Shown here one piece after another: positions 8,449-17,164 of a DNA stretch of 36,225 nt. The stretch's first letter is position 1, and every line of letters starts with the position of its first letter. The stretch is taken from the NCBI GenBank assembly GCA_020722575.1, contig DYKN01000030.1:1-36225 (forward strand), in the 5' to 3' direction. The notes under the pieces are model-generated. The model had not been told where the DNA came from. It searched no databases and saw nothing but the letters and a program-made list of their open reading frames with translations. A program made the translations under genes and the position numbers. The stretch comes from Rikenella microfusus. Lineage in GTDB: Bacteria; Bacteroidota; Bacteroidia; Bacteroidales; VadinHA17.

Positions 8449-11400
8449 TTATTTGATATGCTTTTTTATTTTTCCGAAAAGATCTTCGGGTTTAAATGGC
8501 TTCAGAATATAATCATTTACTTTTAATGTCCCGATTCTGTCGGCGTTTTCCGACATAACTGCCGCTGTAAGAGCAATAATCGGTATATCTTTTATTGCAG
8601 GGTTTTCAGAGTTTCTAATAATTTGTGTAGCATCAATACCGTCAAGCACGGGCATATGTAAATCCATCAGAATAAGATCGAAGTTCTCCTGTTCAATAAG
8701 ATTTAGTGCCTCTTTCCCATTTTCTGCATGAGAAACATTAACACCCCATCCTGAAAGAAATTTTTTTACTACAAAAAAATTGATTTTATTATCCTCTGCA
8801 ACAAGTATTTTTTTCCCTTCAAGCCCCTTGAATGTTTCAGCAGGTGGCTCAACAGCGGAAGGTATTGTTTTCTCAGGAATGCCAAAATTTAGAGTGAAAA
8901 TAAAAGTTGATCCCTTACCCGGTTCGCTTTCAATAGATATTTTTCCTCCCTGTAATTCAACCAGTTTCTTGCAGATTGCCAGACCCAGGCCGGTGCCGCC
9001 AAATCGCCTGGCAGTATCAGCAGTAGCCTGCGTAAAACTTTCGAACAATATTTCCTGTTTGTCAAATGGAATGCCTATTCCAGTATCACTTACTCTAAAC
9101 TCGATCGTTGAATAGTTCTCTGATTTCGATAAAACTGAAACAAGAACTGCAATATTCCCCTCATTCGTAAATTTAAATGCATTTGAAAGAAGATTTGTAA
9201 GAATCTGGTTAAGCCTGAGCTGATCTCCGATAATTTCATTGGGAACATCCGGCTTTTTTATTACTTTGAAATCCAGATTTTTTTCTTTAGCCTTGTGTGA
9301 ATATGCTCTGTCTATCTCATTAAGGAAATTATTCAGGTTAAAGCGGATTTGTTCGAATTCTATTTTCTCTGATTCTAATTTACTGTAATCAAGTACATCA
9401 TTTACCAGAGTCAACAGATGGTTTGCCGAGAAACGAAGTGTTGTTATAAGTTCAAGCTGTTCAGGAGTTGGATTGGTTCTCATAAGCAGATTTGATATTC
9501 CAATAACTTCATTCAGTGGGGTTCGGATTTCATGACTCAGTGTAGTCATAAATGTCTGCTTCGATTTTGCCGTTTCTTCTGCGTTTTTTCTGGCTTTTAC
9601 AATATCTTCTATCATGGCTCTTTTCTGAATGGAAGCTGCCGCCTGGTTAGCTACAAGTTCGAGTATGCTTAGATCTTCAGAAGTGAATTTATTCTCGGAA
9701 TGATAATCCTGCATGCAAATTGCCCCTATGATTCTGTTTTCAGCTTTTAAGGGAGCTCCCATCCATACTTTACATGGTGAACCAATCAGATCAATTTCTC
9801 CTGATTCCTCCAATTTCTTTATCTCCGGCTCTTTCATAAGTATTGACTTACCATGACGGATTACCCAGCCAGTTAATGTCCCTTTAATGGGAATTCTTTC
9901 AAAATGATCTTTCTCATCAGCAAAGAATGGAACCGAAAGTGTTTCTTGTTTTTCATCATAGAGCGCAATGAAAAAATTGTTTGTATCCCAAATTTTTCCA
10001 AGTTCATTGACAATTACGGCATAAATATCTCTTATCTCAGAAAATTCAAGTGTTGCGCCTGATATATTGTATAATATCTCCTTTAGCAAGATATCTTTCT
10101 TTTCCCTCGTAATATCGCGGTAAATACAAAGGGTTGCCACAGTCACCCCTTTGATTTCGATCACCGATGAATTAATACTTACATGAATCAGGTTGCCATA
10201 TTTATCCTTTCTGATGGTTTCAAGATTTACTTTTTTATTACGGAGAGTCTGTTCATCTATTTTTTCAGCTTCTTCTAAATACTCTTCAGGAACAATAAGG
10301 TCATTGATGTATTTTCCAACAGCTTCTTCGTTTGAATAACCAAAAAGTTTTGTAAACTCCCGATTTACATGAGTTACCTTACCGGGTATATCCGTGATTA
10401 CTAATGCTTCGGGAGTTGAATCAATCAGATGCTCCAGAAATGCCTTCTCTTTGGCAATTTGAAGTTCCTGCTTTTTATGTTCGGTTAGATCAAATACTAT
10501 TCCTTTGTAACCGGTTAGTTTCCCGTTTTCAAAAATTCCAAAAGTACATGTTAGTACAGGTAATATTGTTCCGTCTTTCTTTCTTGCATAATACTGATTG
10601 CTGATGGTATCATTTTTATCAACTATTTTTTTGAGATTCTCAATAACTCGTTTGAATTCGTCGGGAGGGAAAAGATCACTTATCTTTATGCCACGTCTGA
10701 ACTCATCAATAGTATATCCAAAGTATTCAATACTATGTTTTTCTGCATAAGTTATTTTACCGGTCAGATCAATATTATATATCATTTCCCCCTTAGAACT
10801 CGTAACAGGTATATACCTGGTTTCTGCCACTTCGGTCTTAATGACTTCCGATGGAGGCTCCCATGTTACTATTATATCACCTGATGAAAGAAGATACCCC
10901 ATATAAAATCCTTCTGACCTGCTACCCTCTGGTGAAACGGCAACCTTTAAGGGTTCACCGGTAATTTTAATATGGTTAAGAAGTTCAAGAAGTTTTACCT
11001 TTTTTGCCAGAGATGTCTCCTCAATATATTTCCCTGCAACAACCGATTTGATTACATTTTCAATATCCTCAGCCTTTCTGTTTATATCTTTTATGTAAAA
11101 TCTGTTGTCAGCGGAAACTCCAATTCTGAGCAAATAACTTGAAACAGTTTCAAAAATATCTTCGAGTATTTCATCAGTCCTTTCCTTCAGTTTTTCTCCT
11201 TCTTTTCTAAAAGGAGTATATACTGTAAGCAAATAATATTCATCCCCCAACTTTATTGTTTCTGCCGAAAAAAGGAATGACTTTTTTTCACCTGTTTTTA
11301 ACCTTAATACAACGGGGTAATCTTTAACTTTCCTGAGTTTCGGCAAAAACCTGATAAATTTGTTGCTCTCTTCAAGTTCAGGGAAAAGATGTATCTCTTC

Positions 11401-11631
11401 GAAAGTTTTTCCAATAACTTCATTTCTTTGATATCCAAATGCTTTAAGGAACGTCTCATTTACATCTGATATCCTGCTGGTATTAAGGTCGCTAATAACC
11501 ATCATGCTGGGAGCAACACGAAATATTTTTTCGGCCAGTTCTTTTCGATAGCTTTTACCTTTGTTTAACCGATAGCTTAACGGAAAAACTGACAAATAAG
11601 ATCGGCCAAAAATTTTCTTCAGGTTAAACAT
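8449..11631 (-). CDS. Soluble hybrid sensor histidine kinase (PAS-PAS-PAS-GAF-HisKA-HATPase-REC)
   Basis: A 1060-residue hybrid kinase from ATG 11631; an in-frame TTG at 11667 would add 12 residues. No transmembrane segment is seen, so it should sense a cytoplasmic signal. In order: PAS (about 30-140), a poorly defined linker (150-280), PAS (285-385), PAS (395-515), GAF (525-675), then the dimerisation domain with SHEIRTPLN (phosphoacceptor His700). The ATPase domain has an N box NQILTNLLSNAFKF and G boxes DTGIGIP and GGTGLGLAI. The C-terminal receiver domain has EDN, phosphoacceptor Asp990 (ILMDLHMP) and the conserved Lys in LKPF. It catalyses ATP-dependent autophosphorylation and intramolecular phosphotransfer. 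No response regulator or HPt gene is adjacent, so the output partner is unknown. It lies 87 bp after nth. Confidence 0.9.
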   Translation of the reverse strand: MFNLKKIFGRSYLSVFPLSYRLNKGKSYRKELAEKIFRVAPSMMVISDLNTSRISDVNETFLKAFGYQRNEVIGKTFEEIHLFPELEESNKFIRFLPKLRKVKDYPVVLRLKTGEKKSFLFSAETIKLGDEYYLLTVYTPFRKEGEKLKERTDEILEDIFETVSSYLLRIGVSADNRFYIKDINRKAEDIENVIKSVVAGKYIEETSLAKKVKLLELLNHIKITGEPLKVAVSPEGSRSEGFYMGYLLSSGDIIVTWEPPSEVIKTEVAETRYIPVTSSKGEMIYNIDLTGKITYAEKHSIEYFGYTIDEFRRGIKISDLFPPDEFKRVIENLKKIVDKNDTISNQYYARKKDGTILPVLTCTFGIFENGKLTGYKGIVFDLTEHKKQELQIAKEKAFLEHLIDSTPEALVITDIPGKVTHVNREFTKLFGYSNEEAVGKYINDLIVPEEYLEEAEKIDEQTLRNKKVNLETIRKDKYGNLIHVSINSSVIEIKGVTVATLCIYRDITREKKDILLKEILYNISGATLEFSEIRDIYAVIVNELGKIWDTNNFFIALYDEKQETLSVPFFADEKDHFERIPIKGTLTGWVIRHGKSILMKEPEIKKLEESGEIDLIGSPCKVWMGAPLKAENRIIGAICMQDYHSENKFTSEDLSILELVANQAAASIQKRAMIEDIVKARKNAEETAKSKQTFMTTLSHEIRTPLNEVIGISNLLMRTNPTPEQLELITTLRFSANHLLTLVNDVLDYSKLESEKIEFEQIRFNLNNFLNEIDRAYSHKAKEKNLDFKVIKKPDVPNEIIGDQLRLNQILTNLLSNAFKFTNEGNIAVLVSVLSKSENYSTIEFRVSDTGIGIPFDKQEILFESFTQATADTARRFGGTGLGLAICKKLVELQGGKISIESEPGKGSTFIFTLNFGIPEKTIPSAVEPPAETFKGLEGKKILVAEDNKINFFVVKKFLSGWGVNVSHAENGKEALNLIEQENFDLILMDLHMPVLDGIDATQIIRNSENPAIKDIPIIALTAAVMSENADRIGTLKVNDYILKPFKPEDLFGKIKKHIK

Positions 11632-11718
11632 CCTCTTTTTAAATCTAACAATTTCAAATTTAATCAAAAACTTAAACTTTTTATCCAGCGTTTTGAATAA
11701 TAATAATTTGCCTTCAGG

Positions 11719-12369
11719 CTAACCGATTTTGAATTTTTTTGTGGCAAAATATTTGCAGACTTTTTTCAGTCCGCATTCATCACATAACGGTTTGCGTGCT
11801 TTGCATACATATCTTCCGTGAAGGATAAGCCAGTGATGTGCCATGTGCCTCAGTTCAGGCGGAATATTTTTCTCAAGCTGGCGTTCAACACTTAATGGAG
11901 TTTTTGCATTACCTGCAAGTCCGAGCCTTAAAGAAACACGAAAAACATGTGTGTCAACTGCAATAACAGGTTTATTGTACGCTACCGAAGCAACCACATT
12001 GGCAGTTTTTCGTCCAACACCAGGCAACAATTTTAAAGCTTCAGGATCATCAGGTACTTTCCCACCATACTTCTCCATGATCATTTTTGACATTGCAATA
12101 AGATGCTTTGCCTTGGTGTTCGGATATGAACATGACTTTATTAATTCCAATACCTCATCATGCCTTGCTTCCGACATTGTCTTTGCATCTGGAAATACCT
12201 TTAAAAGAACAGGAGTGATTGTATTTACCCTTTTGTCAGTACATTGTGCCGAAAGCATCACCGCAACCAGCAAACCAAAAGGATCATTGTACTTCAACTC
12301 TGTCTTTGGCATCGGCATATTCTTACTAAAATAGTCCAGAACCTCTCTGTACCTTTCACTTAATAACAT
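11719..12369 (-). CDS. nth: Endonuclease III (DNA glycosylase / AP lyase)
   Basis: A 216-residue base-excision-repair enzyme that removes oxidised pyrimidines and cleaves the abasic site. The helix-hairpin-helix LPGVGRKTA holds the catalytic Lys121, and Asp139 lies in AVDTHV. The C-terminal 4Fe-4S motif is intact: C-X6-C-X2-C-X5-C at Cys189, 196, 199 and 205. Length is normal for Nth. It is transcribed divergently from aroB across a 120-bp gap and may share a transcript with the sensor kinase downstream of it, although there is no functional link. Confidence 0.95.
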   Translation of the reverse strand: MLLSERYREVLDYFSKNMPMPKTELKYNDPFGLLVAVMLSAQCTDKRVNTITPVLLKVFPDAKTMSEARHDEVLELIKSCSYPNTKAKHLIAMSKMIMEKYGGKVPDDPEALKLLPGVGRKTANVVASVAYNKPVIAVDTHVFRVSLRLGLAGNAKTPLSVERQLEKNIPPELRHMAHHWLILHGRYVCKARKPLCDECGLKKVCKYFATKKFKIG

Positions 12370-12489
12370 AAACTTTCCTTACATAAAAGGGTAGAAAAGT
12401 AAAAAAATTTACTTTAATTTTTAAATATTATTTGATTAATCATACACTGGCAAAGGATTTTTTATCTTTAGCCCGTAAATGATAAAATA

Positions 12490-13530
12490 TTGAAAAAGGT
12501 AATTATTAGTTTGGATAATCATAAGTCTGAAGTATACGTCGGACTTAATTGGAATGAGGTAAGAAATTTTATTCCAGCTTCAGGCTGTGTAATTATTACA
12601 GATGATAATGTTTACAAAATTTATGGCAAATTGTTTCCTGATTTTCCGGTAATATCAATAAAACCAGGAGAGGATAGTAAGAATATTGGCACAATCGTTA
12701 CACTTGCTGAAAAGCTTCTGGATGAAGGTATTGACAGAACTGGATTTATTCTCGGAATAGGAGGTGGAGTTGTTTGTGACATAACAGGTTTTCTTGCTTC
12801 AATATATATGAGGGGAATAAATTTCGGTTTTATTTCGACTACACTACTGTCTCAGGTTGATGCCAGCGTTGGTGGCAAGAACGCTGTTAATATTGGAAAA
12901 ATAAAGAATATTCTCGGTTGTTTCAGACAACCCCGGTTTGTTATTTGCGATCCGGATTTGCTTTTAACTCTGCCAGATGATGAGTACCTCTCAGGATTGG
13001 GAGAACTTGTCAAAATGGGACTTATACTCGATTATAATCTTTTTGAGAAAATAGAAAACAATATCGCCCTGTTAATGTCTAAGGATGCTGATTTACTGGA
13101 GAGTCTTATTTCTGACTCTGTAGAACTGAAAGCTTCAGTGGTGAGAGAAGATGAGAAGGAAATATCGGGTAAAAGAATGATCCTGAACTTCGGGCATACT
13201 TTCGGGCATGTAATTGAAACAGTTGCTTCCATGAAACATGGTTTCGCCGTTGCAGCAGGAATGGTAATCGCTTCGGGCATATCAGAAAAACTGGGATTGA
13301 TTGGACTTGAAGAATTTCAAAGAATTAAAAGCCTGCTCGAGAAACTGAATCTTTTGAAAAAATACTCACTTGATGATAATTATTTTCAGGAAATGTTGTT
13401 AAAAGATAAAAAGAAACAGGGCAGCTTGATTAGTTTTGTACTTCTCCAATCTCCGGGTAGAGCGGTTGTAAGGAAGATGACTGTTTATGAAATCATGAAT
13501 TTGTATCGTTCAATTAAAAAACAAGTATGA
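12490..13530 (+). CDS. aroB: 3-dehydroquinate synthase
   Basis: A 346-residue enzyme that converts DAHP to 3-dehydroquinate, the second shikimate-pathway step, with NAD and a divalent metal. The NAD-binding GIGGGVVCD (about 89-97) and STTLLSQVDASVGGKNAVN are clear. The metal ligands fit Glu172 (GLGELVK), His236 (NFGHTFGH) and His250 (KHGFAVAAGM). The start is TTG at 12490: no ATG is available in frame before the conserved N-terminus, and the ATG at 12479 is in another frame and stops after four codons. A TATCTTTA sequence at 12463-12470 resembles a -7 element, which would leave a very short leader. It overlaps aroA by 4 bp (ATGA). Confidence 0.95.
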   Translation: MKKVIISLDNHKSEVYVGLNWNEVRNFIPASGCVIITDDNVYKIYGKLFPDFPVISIKPGEDSKNIGTIVTLAEKLLDEGIDRTGFILGIGGGVVCDITGFLASIYMRGINFGFISTTLLSQVDASVGGKNAVNIGKIKNILGCFRQPRFVICDPDLLLTLPDDEYLSGLGELVKMGLILDYNLFEKIENNIALLMSKDADLLESLISDSVELKASVVREDEKEISGKRMILNFGHTFGHVIETVASMKHGFAVAAGMVIASGISEKLGLIGLEEFQRIKSLLEKLNLLKKYSLDDNYFQEMLLKDKKKQGSLISFVLLQSPGRAVVRKMTVYEIMNLYRSIKKQV

Positions 13531-14786
13531 AAGTAGTTGCATCGGCCAGGGAGGTTAAGGGTAAAATTGAGGCACCATCCTCAAAGAGTGCTGTTCAGAG
13601 ATATATTGCGGGCGCTCTGTTTTCTGAAGGAATAACGGAGATACATGTGAGATCAATGTGTGATGATTCAATGGCAGCTCTGTCAGTTATTACCGCTCTA
13701 GGAGCTGAAGTTACTGCCTGCGGCGATAATATAATCATTAAGGGAGGATTTAAACCTAAAACCAGCAAAATCAACTGCGGCGAATCAGGTTTATGTACAC
13801 GAATGTTTATTCCCCTTGTGTCAATTTACGACGGAGAAATAACAATAACCGGCAAAGGATCAATATTAAAACGCCCGATCGGTATGGCTGAACAACCACT
13901 TCGCCAGCTTGGAGTCAATATAACATCAGAAAATGGATTCCTTCCGGTCAAAATAAAAGGTCCCCTTTCAGGCGGGGATGTTTATGCCGACGGTTCGATA
14001 AGTTCTCAATTTATTACCGGTCTTCTCATGGCTCTTCCACTTGCTTCAAGCGACAGTCATGTTTTTGTGGAAAACCTTGTCAGTAAACCTTATATTGACC
14101 TTACAATAAATATTTTGAACGATTTTGGGATTAAGATTGGCAACAATGGATATAGTGTTTTTGACGTAAGAGGAAATCAGAGGTATAAAGCAGGTAAATT
14201 TGTTGCGGAGGGCGATTGGAGCGGAGCTTCATTTCTTTTCGTTATGGGAGCAATTGGAGGATATGTGGAGGTGACAGGGCTTGATCTTCAGTCAGTACAG
14301 GCCGATAAATCTGTTCTTGATGCCCTGAAACTTGCCGGCGCAGAAATTAAAAAATCACCTAATAAAATTTCCGTGACACGCAATAAGCTTAATAGTTTTG
14401 AGTTCGATATCACCGAATGCCCTGACCTTGCACCCCCATTGGCCGTACTCGCTATGGCCTGCAATGGTCGGTCAGTTCTTCATGGCGCAGAAAGACTTCT
14501 GGTAAAGGAAAGCAACAGGGCAGAAACAATATCAAGGGCATTATCAGCACTTGGAGGAAAAATTTCATATCACGATGATATTATAGAAATTTTCGGTGGT
14601 GAAAAATTAAAAGGGGGAGAAGTTGAGGCTTTCAACGATCATCGTATTGCAATGGCGCTTGTTACTGCTTCAGTTCTTTCTGAAACACCGGTGGTAATAG
14701 ATGGGTATGAATGTATAAACAAATCATACCCTGAATTTACGGATGATTTCAGACATCTCGGCGGTACAATTAAGATTATTAAATAA
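13527..14786 (+). CDS. aroA: 3-phosphoshikimate 1-carboxyvinyltransferase (EPSP synthase)
   Basis: A 419-residue enzyme that joins shikimate-3-phosphate and PEP to EPSP (sixth step). The substrate-binding residues are recognisable: Lys20-Ser21 and Arg25 in PSSKSAVQRY, GESGLCTR (85-92), Ser159-Ser160-Gln161, ESNRAE (328-333), DHRIAMA (371-377) and the late NKSYPEF. The PEP-loop motif that reads NAGTAMR in E. coli and similar class I enzymes is here CGESGLCTR, a form I recall from Bacteroidota and Firmicutes. Both globular halves are complete. The start overlaps the aroB stop (ATGA), which suggests translational coupling, and aroC starts 6 bp after its stop. Confidence 0.95.
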   Translation: MKVVASAREVKGKIEAPSSKSAVQRYIAGALFSEGITEIHVRSMCDDSMAALSVITALGAEVTACGDNIIIKGGFKPKTSKINCGESGLCTRMFIPLVSIYDGEITITGKGSILKRPIGMAEQPLRQLGVNITSENGFLPVKIKGPLSGGDVYADGSISSQFITGLLMALPLASSDSHVFVENLVSKPYIDLTINILNDFGIKIGNNGYSVFDVRGNQRYKAGKFVAEGDWSGASFLFVMGAIGGYVEVTGLDLQSVQADKSVLDALKLAGAEIKKSPNKISVTRNKLNSFEFDITECPDLAPPLAVLAMACNGRSVLHGAERLLVKESNRAETISRALSALGGKISYHDDIIEIFGGEKLKGGEVEAFNDHRIAMALVTASVLSETPVVIDGYECINKSYPEFTDDFRHLGGTIKIIK

Positions 14787-14792
14787 TTAAAA

Positions 14793-15779
14793 ATGAACAC
14801 ATTCGGACATATTTTCAGAGTATCTATTTTCGGTGAATCACACGGAAAGTCAGTAGGTGTCGTGATTGACGGTTGTCCCTCCGGAATACCCGTTACCGTT
14901 GAAGATTTTATGAAGGATCTGTTGAGGAGAAGAAGCGGTAGGAAAGGAACAACACCCAGGTCTGAAAGTGATGTTCCGGAGATACTTAGCGGAATTTACA
15001 ACGGATTCACAACCGGTTACCCAATTACCATTGCTTCGTGGAACAAAGATACTGATTCGGTATCGTATGAGAAGTTTAAAACAGTACCCAGACCAGGTCA
15101 TGCAGATTTTACTGCAACATTTAAATATTCTGGATTTGCTGATCTGAGAGGTGGCGGTCATTTCTCTGGAAGATTAACCTGGGGGCTGGTAGCCGCAGGT
15201 GTGCTGGCAAAGAAAATCCTCCGCAATTCTAATATATCTGCGCAAATTGTTGAAGCTGGAGGTAGCAAGGATATAGAAAAAGCTGTTGAACTGGCAGCAA
15301 GTGAGGGTGATAGCATCGGTGGCTTAATTGAATGCTGTGTTACAAACCCACCAAAAGGACTTGGAGAACCTTTTTTCTATCCGGTAGAAGCAGCCATAAG
15401 CCAGATACTTTTTTCAATCCCCGCAGTTAAAGGCGTGGAATTTGGTTCAGGTTTTGCCGCAGCAAAAATGAGAGGATCAGAACATAATGATCCTTTTATT
15501 GATAGTGATGGAAAAACATTGACCAACAATGCCGGAGGTATCAATGGTGGTGTAACCAATGGAAACGATATTGTACTGAGAATAGCAATCAAACCAACTT
15601 CATCAATTAGCAGGGAACAGAAAACCTTCAATTTCGAAACAGAAACAATGGACACACTTAAAGTTGAGGGCCGGCATGATACATGTATCGCACTCAGAAT
15701 ACCTGTAATTGTTGAAGCATCTGTGGCTATAGCACTTGCCGACTTGCTGCTGATTGACAGGGGAATAAACCCAAGATAA
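14793..15779 (+). CDS. aroC: Chorismate synthase, short GHFSGRLT-type
   Basis: A 328-residue enzyme that makes chorismate from EPSP with reduced FMN, the last shikimate-pathway step. Family signatures are present: FGESHGKSVGVVIDG at the N-terminus, TPRSESD, RPGHAD (100-105) and EFGSGFAAAKMRGSEHND. The central signature reads RGGGHFSGRLT (119-129) instead of the RGGGRSSARET of the E. coli and Bacteroides enzymes, and the C-terminal motif is EGRHDTCI rather than GRHDPC. The GHFSGRLTA form is what I recall from Clostridium. The protein is somewhat shorter than the usual 350-390 residues but looks complete. It ends 3 bp before the convergent tilS. Confidence 0.92.
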   Translation: MNTFGHIFRVSIFGESHGKSVGVVIDGCPSGIPVTVEDFMKDLLRRRSGRKGTTPRSESDVPEILSGIYNGFTTGYPITIASWNKDTDSVSYEKFKTVPRPGHADFTATFKYSGFADLRGGGHFSGRLTWGLVAAGVLAKKILRNSNISAQIVEAGGSKDIEKAVELAASEGDSIGGLIECCVTNPPKGLGEPFFYPVEAAISQILFSIPAVKGVEFGSGFAAAKMRGSEHNDPFIDSDGKTLTNNAGGINGGVTNGNDIVLRIAIKPTSSISREQKTFNFETETMDTLKVEGRHDTCIALRIPVIVEASVAIALADLLLIDRGINPR

Positions 15780-15798
15780 TATCATAAATCATGATATT
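15778..15798. terminator. Possible bidirectional terminator at the aroC/tilS junction
   Basis: An 8-bp perfect stem (AATATCAT / ATGATATT) with a 5-nt loop overlaps the stop codons of the two convergent genes, which are only 2 bp apart. No strong T-tract follows on either strand, so the call rests mainly on position. Confidence 0.35.
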
Positions 15799-17122
15799 CA
15801 TCCGATAATTTAATAATTAGTACTCTTTTTGTCCTTTCAGTAATTCTGAAACGATTATCAATCCTTTCCCCCATAACCCATGCTATTTTACCTTCAGTTT
15901 CTATGAGAAGAACCTTTTCTTTCTTATACCCCGACAATTTCCGGTCGGTAAAATAGTCACTGAGCTTTTTAAAATAATTCATTCCAAGAGGTTGAAATCT
16001 GTCGCCATGTTTCCACTTCCTGATGAGAAGAGGAAATTTTACCTCATCAGCATCAAGCCATGCAATATTTGGATCATCAGGTATTCTATAATCCATTTCA
16101 AGGGTTTGAATCCCTGCTTTCTCAATAAACGGCATGTTTTGCAGTGCTTCAATGTCAGCAATTAGATATTCCGGCATGTATTTATCAGGTAATCCAGTTA
16201 CTACCAGTTCCTCACGGTTTTTAATTATTCGGTGTGTGCTGGTTAAAAGAACAGCACCAGTTCGTGCCTCCAGCAATTCAACCAGTGATGGAACCTGACC
16301 GGGTAAAAGTCCGTAAGGCCTGAACAATTCAAAGAGTACTGTTTTAAATGGCCTGCATTTTAGAAGCTGCTTAATGTCAAATACTGTACAACCTACTTCT
16401 TTACTTGATATCTTGTTGCGGATATTTTCCACATAAATTTCAAGAATTTCCTGTAACTCGCGAAATCGTTCAGCTGTTTCAATCATTGTAAAATCAAACG
16501 ATGGATTGATTCCCTTGATAAGGGGAATGATAAGATGCCTTATCTTATTTCTGAGAAAAAGCAATTCTTGATTTGTTTTATCTTCGCGCCATTGAAGGGA
16601 TTCTGATAATGCATATTCTTCAATTTCCTGACGGGAAGCAAAAAGCAACGGACGGATTAATTTTCCGCTTACGGCCTTCATTCCGGTAAGTCCCGCAACT
16701 CCCGTCCCTCTGATAAGGTTAATCAGCATCGTTTCAATATTATCATTTCTGTTGTGAGCAAGGGCTATAAAATTGAATCCATGTTTATTACTTAAATCAT
16801 CAAACCATTTGTATCTCAGTTCTCTTGCTGCCATTTCCACTGAGATCTTTTTTGAATCAGCATATTCTGCAGTGTTGAAGCTTTTAGAGAAAAATTCCCT
16901 GCCAGAAATCCTGGCATATTCCCTGACGAAATTTTCATCTTCATCAGAATCCCTTTCTCTTAGTTTGAAATTACAATGTGCAATTGAAGTATCAAAACCT
17001 GCTTTCCTGAAAAGCTCAGCCATAACCATAGAATCAATTCCGCCACTGACAGCCAGTAGAATCCTGTCTGTTTTTCTGGCGATATTATTTGATTTTATAT
17101 AATCAATAAATTTTTTTAACAT
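15782..17122 (-). CDS. tilS: tRNA(Ile)-lysidine synthetase
   Basis: A 446-residue enzyme that ATP-dependently converts C34 of tRNA-Ile(CAU) to lysidine, allowing AUA decoding. The N-terminal PP-loop ATPase motif SGGIDS (26-31) is followed by HCNFKLRERDSDEDENFV and LAHNRNDNIETMLINLIRGTG, both TilS-specific. The C-terminal substrate-binding domain includes WKHGDRFQPLGM and KKLSDYFTDRKL. I chose ATG 17122, placing the PP-loop at its usual distance; an upstream in-frame TTG at 17137 would add five residues. It is the last gene of a minus-strand block running proS - unknown - outer-membrane protein - tilS, 42 bp after the outer-membrane protein gene. Confidence 0.95.
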   Translation of the reverse strand: MLKKFIDYIKSNNIARKTDRILLAVSGGIDSMVMAELFRKAGFDTSIAHCNFKLRERDSDEDENFVREYARISGREFFSKSFNTAEYADSKKISVEMAARELRYKWFDDLSNKHGFNFIALAHNRNDNIETMLINLIRGTGVAGLTGMKAVSGKLIRPLLFASRQEIEEYALSESLQWREDKTNQELLFLRNKIRHLIIPLIKGINPSFDFTMIETAERFRELQEILEIYVENIRNKISSKEVGCTVFDIKQLLKCRPFKTVLFELFRPYGLLPGQVPSLVELLEARTGAVLLTSTHRIIKNREELVVTGLPDKYMPEYLIADIEALQNMPFIEKAGIQTLEMDYRIPDDPNIAWLDADEVKFPLLIRKWKHGDRFQPLGMNYFKKLSDYFTDRKLSGYKKEKVLLIETEGKIAWVMGERIDNRFRITERTKRVLIIKLSDEYHDL

Positions 17123-17164
17123 TTTTATTTGACTCAATAAGGTCTTGATACAAGCATTTCAGAA

